A stretch of 64,000 nucleotides of DNA from Fremontodendron californicum (lineage: Eukaryota; Streptophyta; Magnoliopsida; Malvales; Malvaceae): NCBI GenBank assembly GCA_030761205.1, contig JAULJL010000024.1, forward strand, positions 18,651,122 to 18,715,121. Direction: 5' to 3'. Positions within the stretch are counted from its first letter, which is position 1. The number at the start of each line of letters is the position of its first letter. This document shows positions 33,564 to 45,003 of the stretch, in pieces. The position numbers and the translations under genes were made by a program. Under the pieces are notes generated by a model, which was given only the letters and a program-made list of their open reading frames with translations, was not told the origin of the DNA and did no database searches.

Positions 33564-35441
33564 TACCCCCACACTTAGATTGTTGCTAGTCCTCGAGCAA
33601 AAACAAATAAAAATAAAATAAGAAAATCTAATCTAATCCACTTTCGTAGGAAATCACGTTGGCACTTAGCATGTGACACAAGCCTTTAAACCCCTAGGTG
33701 TCCCTAGTGGACGAGTTTAGTCTCGTGAGGGTTTACTAGAACGATACCCACAAACATTGAAGACATAAGAAAAACTAAAAATAATAATTATAACTAATCC
33801 TTCCAATATAAATTAGAGATAATCATTGGACAAGTCTTAAAAACTAATCAATAGCTTAAAGAAATTCACAAAAAATCTTGCTTGAATGTAAATAGTTTGA
33901 GTTAAGCCAATATTAACATAACATATTTCAATCAAAATAGTGCATATTCAAACTTAATCTCAACTTCTCACATGGGATACTCTCTTGATTTTCACTCTTT
34001 AAAGTAGTGGTAAAGTGTTTACACTCAATCAATCTCATGAAAACACTTCTACCATATGCTTGCTTGTCCACCTATTCTCCACTATTTAGATCATACAACT
34101 TCATAAATCAAGAGGTCTTTATTCAAGGTTGTAATGGGGCCAAAGGGTTATAATGTGGTTAAAGAACAAAAGGATAAAGATATCACAAAGGTTCCAAATA
34201 GTTCATAGAGTTTAGAGACATAATAAGATCATACAAATAAAACTTCTCAAAACTCTTATAAAGCACATAATAACATAGGCTAAATATTCATGTTGAGCCT
34301 TTGCATCATTCTAACCAACTTTGTAACATCTTTTTCTTTACTTTAACTAGAAGTTGAAGAGAAGATTTTTTTTTTTATTATTATTATTTTTTTTAATATG
34401 GGAATGTATTTGACAATGATCCCTTTCTTTTTCTCTTGACTTTTTCTTTTATTTTCTTCCCCCACACTTATCTTTTGTTTCCAACCAAATTTTTAACTAA
34501 AAATATCCCTTGTTTTTTTGCAATATGTCTCAAAATATATAATCCATCTTTAGAACAAGGGTTATATTTAGGCTAGGTGTAAGTTGTGGTTACCAAATAA
34601 ATAGCTTATTCAATGTAGGCTCAAATTGGCTCACTAGGGGTGTGTTCTCTTGGAACATCAATAAGGGATGGCTGTTTGGCCCTGGCTAAAAATCCTAATG
34701 CCTCTATCATATTCATGTTGTCACATGCATCAATATAGTCTCAACAAGGTCTAAAGCAAGTTCTAGAGAATCATGTAATCATAAGAGCACTCAAGAAAGA
34801 AATTAGATTGATTTGTATAATGCGTCAATCATTATAGGCTCAAAAACTCACAAGGATGATTATACATGTCAGATTAAGTCTAAACATGCTTCTTTCTCAA
34901 TCAACATATCATATTAACATTGGCTCATAAAACGATTGATATCAAGTTCAATTCTCATGAAAATCTTCTCACTAATAAATCTGTTTTAGACTTATGCAAT
35001 TCATATCTCATCATAGTATTGAAAAGGAACTAAAACACACTAAAAATAATAATAAAGACTCATAAAAAAATAGTAGACAAAAATAAAAGAAATCCTAAAT
35101 CATTCCCCCCACACTTAATTCTTACATTGTCCTCAATGTAAGTCTATTAACCCAAATGAAAGAATCATGTGTAAGAGAAAAGAACTAATAACATAAGAAT
35201 AGGAACAACTAAGACTCAAAACAAAACAAACCCATGCAACCTAAATAATCCTAAAATACTAAACAAAAATTAACAAGTAAACATAAAAAGATTAAAATCA
35301 AACTGACAAGGTATGTCTCAAGTCTCCCTTACTCAGACCTTGTTCAGAATGAATACTTCTAAATGTCTTAAAACACAACAATTTTTTTTTTTTTAGTAGG
35401 GGGTAAGGGACACATTACCTGCAGAGGTTGCTAACCACTTA
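33564..35441 (-). other. PPT and 3' noncoding region of element F
   Basis: Contains the PPT at 33564-33577, PPT-like runs near 34458-34468 and 35104-35112, and the CTTACATTG...CAATGTAAG inverted repeat (about 35121-35142). No gene seen. Confidence 0.75.
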
Positions 35442-36128
35442 TTATAACTGAGACACAACAAACAAAATGTTAGATAATGTCACAAAGACAAAGTGCAATC
35501 CACTCCTTGCTCGTCCATATCTCTTTTTCTTTTTCCGAGCGTTTTGCGAAACAACCGTAGCAGATAAATACTCATAAGCTTGGAGCTTTTTTAGTAAATC
35601 TTCAATGGTTGTGGCAGAAATTATGGTTCTCCTTGCCTCTGAAAACATGAATCCATTTTCCACAGCATTATCTAAATATGAAAGCAAATTACTAAAATAA
35701 CCATTAATATTATGCAAACCAATGGGTTTCTTATTTGTGACCAAAGATGACCAAGAAGCCACGCAAGCTATTTCTTCCAATGTACCCAGACCTCCTGGTA
35801 AAGCAATGAATGCATCGGCAGAATGGTACATGATTGTCATCCGTTCAGGGATACTCCAGACTTGTATTTCCTTACCCAAGGTAGGTCCACAAAAATCTGT
35901 GAATAGTTTTGGCACGATTCCTAGAACTGGACTTCCTCCGGCGTGTGCTACTGTAGCGACTGCTCCCATTAAACCCGTACTACCGCCTCCATAAATCAAC
36001 TGGATCTTTTGTTGGGCAAGTATTACTCCAACTCTTATGGCTTCATCAGCGAATATGTTATTTTTCCCTGGATAAGCACCTCCAAAGACACAAATTTTTT
36101 TAATGCGCTGGGACGAAGTACTTTCCAA
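35442..36128 (-). pseudogene. LOG: LOG-like cytokinin phosphoribohydrolase, start lost and C-terminal frameshift (element F)
   Basis: LOG core motifs are present (IYGGGSTGLMGA, PGGLGTLEE), but the ATG is TTG (complement of 36126-36128). One extra A in GCAAAACGCTC shifts the frame near the end, giving an unrelated tail that stops at 35442. The splice acceptor before it reads TTTCAC instead of TTTCAG, so the spliced fusion is also blocked. The frame is open upstream into the intron, but that stretch has no protein support. Confidence 0.87.
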
Positions 36129-36488
36129 TTTTTTTTTTCGAGTGCGTGAAAGAGAATGAGTACATGGTGTAATATATAGAGGACTGAGTAGTGAATCAGA
36201 CAAGAGTAATAATGTCGTCGAATATGTATTTGACCTGTCAGAAGAAAATGTTAACCTAACAAAAGATTTTTGCGTGATTTCAGGAAGAAAATCAAAAAGA
36301 TAAGAAAAATCAACCGTAAAAGACCAATAAAAAAAACGAGAATAATTACACAAATCGAACAACACGTAAATTAAACCGAAATGAAGTTATTGCAAATCAA
36401 ACCAAAAGCTGAGAAGTTATTTATTGTAGTTGTGATTGTGGCTCACATCTTCCTCTGGTTTTACGTCCAGAAACGGCTTAAACGCCTT

Positions 36489-37025
36489 CTATGAGTCGAG
36501 GATATGCTTCCCATCCAGTTTTCTTACAAGCTGGCAAACAGGGTCTTTTAACATTAGATTCCCAAGATGTTGCCATTCCCTTTGGAATTGCGGCCATAAA
36601 TCAAGAATTTCTCTTTGTACGTCTCCACTAGGATGCGTCTCAAGAGAAAGTTGGATATTACCCAAATTCTCCTTACTCAGTCCATCCTTAATGAATTCAA
36701 TTTTATCATCTCGATTAGAGGACGAAATCCCAATAGAACGACATTTACCGTTACACATCCATCGTGCACATTTGTGGCAGTTTGAACTCATGCGCTTTGC
36801 TCGTCGCTTCTTTGCAAAAGTGCTTCTACCTGTACCTGGTAAATGCAAAACAGGCAGATATTCATCTTCACGTACCTTGGCTTCAATTATCCAACGTATG
36901 TCTTCAGGAATCCCTTTGTGCATAAGCATTCTTAATCTTTCAAATCGAACTTGGTAAAGCTTCAGTAAAATATTTCGAGGAAAAGGAGGAAATCGTTTAT
37001 GCAATCTTGTGAGAATATCATCCAT
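36489..37025 (-). CDS. Virus-type cysteine-rich nucleic acid-binding protein-like, 178 aa (element F)
   Basis: Intact frame. GRSTFAKKRRAKRM at 66-79 and all four Cys (NCHKCARWMCNGKCRS) are present. I start at the MDDIL Met (37023-37025), as in the other copies, because the 19 codons upstream read through the pyrimidine acceptor tract. Donor AAG|GTACGT after codon 50 (exon end 36876) is intact, but the acceptor is mutated, so only the 178-aa product is expected. TATATAAA lies at the complement of 37072-37079. Confidence 0.57.
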   Translation of the reverse strand: MDDILTRLHKRFPPFPRNILLKLYQVRFERLRMLMHKGIPEDIRWIIEAKVREDEYLPVLHLPGTGRSTFAKKRRAKRMSSNCHKCARWMCNGKCRSIGISSSNRDDKIEFIKDGLSKENLGNIQLSLETHPSGDVQREILDLWPQFQREWQHLGNLMLKDPVCQLVRKLDGKHILDS

Positions 37026-37509
37026 CCTGAAAAAAAAATGAAAAAAATTGAAAGAGAAATTGGAAGAGAAATTTATATACAATATCAGTTTTGTGGGTAG
37101 CTGATGGAACCGATTTAAATAATCACGGAGTACCGTTATCCGCCATTTAACCGGGGTTAAAAAAACTTAAAAATTATATTTACATCTAGTTATTTTCAAA
37201 ACAAGGATCAGAAAGAAAAACAACATAAAAAGACACAAAAACAAAACACTCTAAATAAAATCCTAAATTCTTCCCCCCACACATAATTTTTACATTGTCC
37301 TCAATGTAATGCTATTATCCCCCAATGCAAGAATTATATGTAAGAGAAAAGAACTATTAAACAAAAGAAAAGAAAAACAATAAAAGATAGAATGATGGAG
37401 AGTAAGGAATATGCAAATCTGATATAATAGATGCTCTCCATCCTTTTGGGTTGCCTCCCAAGAAGCGCTTTGTTTATTGTCCTCGGCCTGACTTAGACCC
37501 ATGCCATTA
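37026..37509 (-). other. Spacer after pol (element F)
   Basis: Holds the cargo TATA box and acceptor tract, a PPT-like module with ACATTGAGGACAATGT (complement of about 37291-37310) and the TTGGGAGGCAACCCAA hairpin (about 37445-37460). No gene. Confidence 0.7.
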
Positions 37510-40404
37510 TTATTCAACATACTTTGGCTCAAAAAGTGGAAACTCCTCCACATCTTGTATTGGAAAGTTCTCATAGTAAGGCTTCAATCTATGACCATTT
37601 ACTTTGAACGCCTTATCTGTTTTTGGGCTTTGGATTTCAACTGCACCATGAGTAAATACATTAGTAATAACAAAAGGTCCAACCCAACGAGAACGTAACT
37701 TACCTGGATATAACTTAAGGCGTGAATGGAAGAGAAGAACTTTTTGTCCAACAACAAAGTCCTTTCTTGATATCATCTTGTCATGGAATGCCTTTGTCTT
37801 TTCCTTGTAAATCCTAGAATTCTGATAGGCATCATTCCTTATCTCCTCTAATTCTTGTAGGTCAAGTTTTCTTTTCTTTCCTGTCTCATCCATCTCCATG
37901 TTGCATTGTTTGATAGCCCAATATGATTTATGTTCCAATTCAACCGGAATATGACAAGGCTTACCATAAACAAGTCGATAAGGAGACATACCAATGGGTG
38001 TCTTATATGCTGTCCTATAAGCCCAAAGTGCATCATCAAGTCGTGAACTCCAATCCTTCATATTTGGATTAACTGTCTTTTCAAGGATGGACTTAACTTC
38101 TCGGTTTGACACTTCAGCTTGCCCACTAATTTGAGGATGATATGAGGTGGAGACCTTGTGTGTGATGTTATACTTCCTCAAAAGTGCTTCCATAGTCCTA
38201 TTGCAAAAGTGAGTACCTCTATCGCTGATTATGGCCTTTGGTGTTCCAAACCTAGCAAAGATGTTAGTCTTGACAAAATATGAAACAACTTTAGAGTCAT
38301 TAGTCCTAGTGGATTTTGGTTCCACCCACTTTGAAACATAATCAACGGCAAGTAAAATATAAAGATTACCAAAAGAAGGAGGAAAAGGTCCTATGAAATC
38401 CATGCCCCATACATCAAAAATTTCAACAATAAGTATTGGAGTTTGAGGCATTTGATTTCTAGCACCTAAGTTACCTGTTCTTTGGCAACGATCACATGAC
38501 TTGCAAAAGAGGTATGCATCTTTGAATATGGTAGGCCAATAAAATCCAGAATCAAGAATTTTCATGGCTGTTCTTTTGGATCCAAAGTGTCCTCCACATG
38601 CATAAGAGTGACAAAAGGTGAGAATAGATTGAAATTCAGTTTCGAGTACACACCTTCTTATAATCTGATCGGAGCAATGCTTCCAAAGGTAAGGATCATC
38701 CAATATGTAGTATTTGGCATCACTCTTGATCTTATTTCTTTGAGCTTGTGTCAACTCTTGTGGCAACTTCTTGGTAACTAAGTAATTAACAATATCAGCA
38801 TACCAAGGAGTTATTGTACTTATAAAAAGAGGTTGCTCATCCGGAAAGTTCTCATTCAAGGGTAGTGCATCCTCTTCATGAACTAAACGGCTAAGATGGT
38901 CCGCAACCAGGTTGTCACTACCTCTCTTATCTTTTATCTCCAAATCAAACTCTTGTAAGAGAAGTATCCATCTAATCAACCTTGGTTTGGCCTCCTTTTT
39001 GGTGAGTAAGTACTTAAGGGCTGCATGGTCAGAATATACAATTACTTTAGTACCAATTAAATAAGATCGAAATTTTTCTAAAGCAAATACAACAGCCAAA
39101 AGTTCTTTTTCAGTAGTGGAATAGTTCAATTGAGCATCATTAAGAGTTCGGGAGGCATAATAAATGGCATGTGAGGCTTTGCCAACCCGTTGGCCCAAAA
39201 CAGCTCCAATGGCATAGTCACTAGCATCACACATGATTTCAAAAGGTACATTCCAATCTGGTGGTTGGATGATAGGAGCTGATGTCAAGAGTCCCTTCAA
39301 TGTTTCAAACGCCTCTTTGCATTTATCATCAAAGTGGAAAACCACATCTTTTTGTAGTAGCTTGCAAAGAGGTAATGTGATCTTTGAGAAGTCTTTGATA
39401 AATCTCCTATAGAAACCTGCATGTCCAAGAAAAGAACGAACCTCTCTCACATTTGTGGGAGGTGGTAAAGAATGCATAATATCTATTTTAGACTTATTAA
39501 CCTCTATCCCTCTAGAAGAAATAACATGGCCCAAAACTATTCCTTGTTCTACCATAAAGTGACATTTTTCCCAATTCAAAACAAGGTTAGTTTCCATGCA
39601 TCTTTCAAGTACAAGTGTAAGGTTCTCTAGACATCTATCAAAAGAATCACCATAGATACTAAAATCATCCATAAACACTTCTATGATGTTCTCTACATAA
39701 TCTGAAAATATGCTAACCATACACCTTTGGAATATAGCTGGTGCATTACAAAGACCAAATGGCATATGCCGGTATGCAAAAGTACCAAATGGACATGTGA
39801 ATGTTGTTTTCTCTTGGTCCTCCGGAGCAATGGCTATCTGATTATAACCTGAAAAACCATCAAGAAAACAATAATGAGAATGGCCAGCTAACCTTTCAAG
39901 CATTTGATCAATAAAAGGTAAAGGAAAGTGGTCTTTGCGAGTTGTCGAATTAAGTTTACTATAATCAATACAAACTCGCCATCCTGTTTGAATCCTAGTA
40001 GGAACAAGTTCATTCTCATTATTTGTTACCACCGTTACACCTGATTTCTTTGGAACCACTTGGACCGGGCTCACCCATTTGCTATCCGAGATAGGATAGA
40101 TCACTCCAACATCTAGGAGCTTCAGTATCTCCTTTTTCACAACCTCCATCATAAGAGGGTTCAATCTTCTTTGTGCTTCTCTTGTTGGTTTGGACGCCTC
40201 CTCTAACAAAATCCGGTGCATGCACATAGATGGGCTTATTCCCTTGATATCGGCAATTGTCCAACCAATTGCTGTTTTATGCTCTCTAAGCACCCGGATA
40301 AGTCGCTCTTCTTGCAAATGTGTGAGCTCTTTGGCAATGATGATCGGTAGTGTGTCCTTTTTACCTAAGAACACATATTTCAAGTGGTTCGGTAGTGGTT
40401 TCAA
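37510..40404 (-). pseudogene. pol: Pol: RT, RNase H and integrase, 964 codons after a nonsense codon (element F)
   Basis: Same frame as the upstream gag-pro part, separated only by a TAG. From the first Met after it: RT about 90-270 (YCFLDG near 178-183, FMDD 244-247), RNase H from CDASDYAIG (392-400) to DHLSR (502-506), integrase finger H599/H606/C634/C637, DDE core D669, D728, E764 (D-58-D-35-E), and GPF-type C-terminus (RWVGPFVI). The RT motif CIDYRKLN reads CIDYSKLN. These enzymes copy the element RNA and integrate the cDNA, and could in principle act on the non-autonomous relatives. Translation must pass the nonsense codon, so I call it a pseudogene. Confidence 0.9.
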
Positions 40405-42843
40405 CTATAAAGTTGGTGCCTGCAAAATGGAAGGTAGAAGTTTCTCATTAGATAAAGGCAAATCAATAAATGAAACATCAAACCTTGCATCTTTAGGTGG
40501 CAGCGAGTGTAAAGATTCTAGTGCCCCTTCCACCTGGTCACTCAAGGCTAGTTTAGCATTCCCCATTCCGAGATGGTTGCTAAGGACTATTTCCACACTA
40601 TCTTCACCATCTAGCTCATAAGCTTGCTGCACTAGTGAGTCAATTATATCAATACTAAAAACAGAATGCACATCACTAGGATATCTCATGGCCTCAAAAA
40701 TGTTAAAGCGAATTATTTCACCATCAAATTCCATAGTTAAAGTGCCATCATGTACATCTATTTTAGTTCTTGCTGTTTTCAAGAATGGTCTCCCTAATAG
40801 AATAGGTGTGGGATTAGAAGACATCTCATCTTCCATCTCAATAACATAAAAGTCAGCGGGAAAAACCAATTCATTAACCTGTACAAGAACGTCTTCTACA
40901 ACTCCTCTTGGATAAGTGTTAGAAGGGTCAGCAAGTTGTATTATAACACCGGTTTCCTCTAATGGTCCTAGATTCAATGAAGCATAAATTGAATATGGCA
41001 TGACATTAATAGATGCCCCTAGATCTAGCATAGCACGCTCAAACCTGGTGTTGCCTATCTTACAAGGAATGGTAAACATACCTGGATCCTTGCATTTAGG
41101 TGGGAGTTTCTTTTGAAGAACAGCTGACACATTCTCCCCCACACTTACCTTTTCATTCCATTTCAACTTCCGTTTAGATGTGCACAACTCTTTTAGGAAC
41201 TTGGCATATCTTGGCACTTGCTTGATAGCATCTAGTAAAGGAATGTTCACCTCTACTTTCCGGAAGGTTTCCAAAATTTCCTTCTCTTGCTCCTCATTCT
41301 TGGACTTTGCTAACCTGCTAGGAAAAGGTGGAGGAGTTATATAAGAAGGAAAGGATGGTTTAGGAATTACCTTTTTTAGTGGCTCGTTGGGATGTGAAGA
41401 GGATGCCATGGTATTGTTCTCCCCTTGAGCACTATCATTTTGTGGTGTCTCTAGCTGTTTCCCACTTCTTAAAGTTATAGCATTGGCATTCTCTCTTGGA
41501 TTCACTATGGTTTGGGAAGGTAATTTCCCAGAATCCCTTGCTTGCATTTGACTCATGGTTGTTGCCAATTGCCCTATTTGAGTCTCCAAATTTCGAATAC
41601 TTGTCTTTGTTTCCTGTTGAAATTGAATTGTATTAGTAGAAAGAGCTTTAACAAGATCTTCAAGAGAAGTACCTGAATTTTGGGTGGGTGGTAGTTGTTG
41701 TCGGGTTTGGTATGGTTGTTGCACTCTTTGCTGAAAACCCGGTGGCCTGTGGTCAAATGGTGGAGGAATAGTTTGTGAGTGGTTCCCTCCATAATTGAAG
41801 TTTGGATGATCCCTCCATCCTGGATTGTAAGTGTTTGAGTAGGGATCATATTTCCTTGATTGGTTCTGAAATCCACCCATGGCATTCACATGTTCATTGG
41901 TATCCTCTTGAAGTGTTGGACACATATCAGTTTGGTGCCCTATGTTTGAACATATGCCACAAGCCTTTATTTGTTGTATTTTACCTAAAGCCAATTGTTG
42001 AACAAGAGAAGTCAGTTTATCAAATTTTTGTTCAAGGGATGATATACTTACCTCATTAACTCTCTTGGGTTGTGGTGGTGGATCTTGTCTCATTGAGAAC
42101 TGTTGAGAATTGGCTGCCATGTTGGAGATTATTGTTCTAGCAGCCCTGGGAGTCTTATCAACTAGAGCTCCCCCACTAGCGGCATCTATCATACTTCTCT
42201 CCATGGGCATGAGACCTTCATAGAAGTATTGGATGAGAAGTTGTTCACTTATTTGATGGTGTGGACATGATGCACAAAGTTTCTTGAACCTCTCCCAATA
42301 TTCATATAAGGACTCTCCGTTGTATTGCCGAATCCCACATATCTCTTTCCTAATGTTGGCAGCCTTAGATGCTGGGAAATACCTTTCCAAGAATGCTTTC
42401 TTCAAATCATTCCATGTAGTGATGGTCCCGGATGGTAGATAGTAGAGCCATTCCTTTGCTGAATCAGCTAGAGAGAATGGGAAGGCTCTCAACTTAACTT
42501 GCTCTTCCGTGACCCCTGTTGGTCTCACGCTTGAGCAAACTACATGGAATTCCTTGAGGTGCTTATTTGGATCCTCTCCTGCAAAGCCATGAAAAGTTGG
42601 GAGAAGATGAATCAAACCAGATTTTAATTCAAAAGCTACCTCAAGATTAGCATATTCAATGCATAATGGTTGTTGACCCAAGTCCGGAGCGGCTAGCTCC
42701 TTGAGAGTTTGCTTGTCAGCTGCTGCCATCTCTCCTTGCTCCTCTTGGATGTTTTGGATCAACTCCTCGATTGGTTGTTGGTGAGAAGTTATAAATTCCC
42801 GAATTCTCCTAAGTCGTAAGTCTTCTTCAGGAGCTTGGAACAT
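40405..42843 (-). CDS. gag: Gag-protease part of polyprotein, 812 aa, ends at premature TAG (element F)
   Basis: Gag N-terminal domain about residues 60-240 (FHGFAGEDPNKHLKEF, ITTWNDLKKAFLERYFP), CCHC knuckle CGICSNIGHQTDMC at 295-308, a Gln/Pro-rich linker, aspartic protease with LDLGAS (606-611) and ILLGRPF (691-697). The final codon TAG (40405-40407) replaces the GAG found in element A at the same place: a single G-to-T change. It forms the capsid and cleaves the polyprotein. The start Met 42841-42843 lies about 80 bases inside the PBS. Confidence 0.92.
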   Translation of the reverse strand: MFQAPEEDLRLRRIREFITSHQQPIEELIQNIQEEQGEMAAADKQTLKELAAPDLGQQPLCIEYANLEVAFELKSGLIHLLPTFHGFAGEDPNKHLKEFHVVCSSVRPTGVTEEQVKLRAFPFSLADSAKEWLYYLPSGTITTWNDLKKAFLERYFPASKAANIRKEICGIRQYNGESLYEYWERFKKLCASCPHHQISEQLLIQYFYEGLMPMERSMIDAASGGALVDKTPRAARTIISNMAANSQQFSMRQDPPPQPKRVNEVSISSLEQKFDKLTSLVQQLALGKIQQIKACGICSNIGHQTDMCPTLQEDTNEHVNAMGGFQNQSRKYDPYSNTYNPGWRDHPNFNYGGNHSQTIPPPFDHRPPGFQQRVQQPYQTRQQLPPTQNSGTSLEDLVKALSTNTIQFQQETKTSIRNLETQIGQLATTMSQMQARDSGKLPSQTIVNPRENANAITLRSGKQLETPQNDSAQGENNTMASSSHPNEPLKKVIPKPSFPSYITPPPFPSRLAKSKNEEQEKEILETFRKVEVNIPLLDAIKQVPRYAKFLKELCTSKRKLKWNEKVSVGENVSAVLQKKLPPKCKDPGMFTIPCKIGNTRFERAMLDLGASINVMPYSIYASLNLGPLEETGVIIQLADPSNTYPRGVVEDVLVQVNELVFPADFYVIEMEDEMSSNPTPILLGRPFLKTARTKIDVHDGTLTMEFDGEIIRFNIFEAMRYPSDVHSVFSIDIIDSLVQQAYELDGEDSVEIVLSNHLGMGNAKLALSDQVEGALESLHSLPPKDARFDVSFIDLPLSNEKLLPSILQAPTL

Positions 42844-42920
42844 TCACTAATAAAAAAAAAATAAGAAAGTAAATTATTAGAACAGAAAATAAGAATAAAC
42901 CAATAAACTAAAGAAAGCAA

Positions 42921-42938
42921 TCCCCGGCAACGGTGCCA
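42921..42938 (-). other. Primer binding site with one mismatch (element F)
   Basis: Complement reads TGGCACCGTTGCCGGGGA; the fifth base is A where the other copies and the tRNA-Asp complement have G. Confidence 0.82.
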
Positions 42939-42944
42939 AAAATT

Positions 42945-44748
42945 TGATGCACCCAAAAGAGTGTATCTTATTTAACCTTGCACTAAAACGATCAATTGTA
43001 AGTATAATGATTAGCAAGGGTCGAGTCCTCAGGGATTGGGTTTTAATCTATGAGTTATTAGTTTATAACTTACGTTCAAAGAAAACAATAAAAGAAAAGG
43101 GGTTTTTGAAGCCAGATTTAAACTAAAGCAAATAATAAGAATAAGATGCAAGGCGGTATAACCAGCCAATAAAAATAAAACAAAGTTAATATACAAATTA
43201 GGCGGTATAACCAGCCAATAAAAATAAATATACTTTTAAAAATAAACAAACTAGAAAAGTAAGAAAACAAGTAAGTAAGAAGAATCAAATATGAAAAATA
43301 TGGTTAAGGTTTCATTCTCCACCACTAGACATCATTAAAAATCAATTTCAGATCTATCAATATCAACCAACTATCAAAGTTAACAACCGTAGATAACAAC
43401 CGTAGATAACAACAAGCTCTGTTATCCCAATCTTTCCTTAGTTTGTCGTTAAATAGAACAAGCTCTCTATTTAATCTCTAACCATTAAACAACCTAGAAT
43501 AAGCTCTCTAAATTCAATTTAATGGCAGCTTTATGATGAGAAAGATAGGTTGATCTAAGGAACAAACACATAAGCTCGGATTGTTCAACTTAGGTTATGT
43601 TCCACTTTGCAATTATTGAAAACTTGACCATAATCATTAATCACAAATTGCCACTTATGAATAGGAAATCAAGACAATTACACGGATCAAGACTCCTAGA
43701 CTAGCAATAGATAATTATCAAGATCTATCTAGTTGTACACCTAAATAAATCAAGACAACATCATGAACAATTCTTGTAGAAGAACATAAGCAACTTTGAT
43801 AGAAAATTAATGATAGATAGAATCTGAAAATCAATCACAAAACATGTCTAGGGCTTTGAAATCACCCTTAACCAAATAGAAGTTTAGCCTAGCATAGGCA
43901 TTGTAAACATAAACATAAAATTAAAGAGAATCTAAGAAGGAAATAAAAGAAAGAAAGAAGAAGAAGAAAATAAAGAAAAAGAAAACTAGAGAAAAGAGAG
44001 AAGAAGAAAACTTAGAGAATTTTATTACAATGGCTAATATCCTACCAATGTACAATACCTCTTACAATCATCCAAGGCCCTCTATTTATACACATTTTGG
44101 AGGACTAAATGACAAGAGACAAGCTTTACAAATTTCAAAGGTAGGTATAATAGGTGGGTGCATTTTTCTAACAATTTTCGTCATATTGTATGACAATTTT
44201 GATCAGTCAACTTGATGGTCGATTTTGTCAATATTGGATGCTTGATCTGATCATATGGTCTTCTAGAAATATGTTCCCCTATCAGTTAGTGATCCATAGC
44301 CGTTGGAATCAGCTCATTTGCTGATGTGGATCAGAAGATATGGGCAAAATACCAAAACATGTCAGCACAGACGTCATTGCACATCAGCCAACTTGATGGT
44401 CGATTTCTCTAGGGAAAACGACTCCGTTTCAAGAAGTGTAAAACATGAACAAGTTAGATATGCCTCTTAACTTTGCACGGTTAAAATTTCAGCTTTATTG
44501 CTTCAGTGAAACTCCAGATATAGCTGATATGGCAAAAGGTGTCGGAACTGGAACTGAACTGAATTTGCCCTTAATTGTTGATTTAACCTAGTAATCTGAA
44601 ATCACTCAAAGAAACTCGTAAAAAAAACACCAAATTACATAAAAATATAAAAGATCATAAAACAATTAGACTAAGCAATAATAACTCGTATTTGACACAA
44701 AACAATAATAAAACATAACCAAAAACTATATAATTATACGAGTTATCA
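42945..44748 (-). repeat. 5' LTR of element F (1804 bp)
   Basis: Two roughly 40-bp units versus three in the 3' LTR, and a 15-bp duplication ACAACCGTAGATAAC near 43385-43415. TG...CA ends. Confidence 0.95.
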
Positions 44749-44753
44749 CTTCC

Positions 44754-45003
44754 CCCCCACACTTATTTCTTGTTTCTAACCCAAATTTTCAATAGATCTT
44801 CCTTGTCTTTGCAACTTGTCTCAAAACATGCTAATTCATCTTTGGAAAAAAGGTAAGGATATAAGTATATTTAGGTTAGGGACAAGTTATGGTTACCAAA
44901 GAGATAGCTTATTCAATGTAGGCTCAAATTAGTTCACTAAGGGTGTGTTCTCTTGGAACATCAATAAGGGATGGCTGTTTGGCCCTGGCTAAAAATCCTA
45001 ATG
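44754..45003 (-). mobile_element. Element D internal part 2
   Basis: Continues D's 3' noncoding region after F (CCCCCACACTTATTTCTTG... to ...AATCCTAATG). The last five bases TAATG (44999-45003) are the target duplication of G. Confidence 0.88.

Larger units (their letters stand above)
31733..44748 (-). mobile_element. Element F: full-length Athila-like retrotransposon with gag-pol and cargo
   Basis: 13.0 kb. 3' LTR 31733-33563, LOG-like pseudogene, 178-aa frame, gag-pol with one nonsense codon, PBS 42921-42938, 5' LTR 42945-44748. Flanks TTTCC (31728-31732) and CTTCC (44749-44753) form a target duplication with one mismatch. The flanking sequence rejoins into the 3' region of element D. It is the only element with complete gag and protease in the window. 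Confidence 0.95.

Noticed and set aside
40405..40407. TAG between protease and RT as a programmed readthrough stop
   Set aside because: Element A has GAG at the same codon and the site is not at the gag-pro boundary, so a point mutation is simpler.
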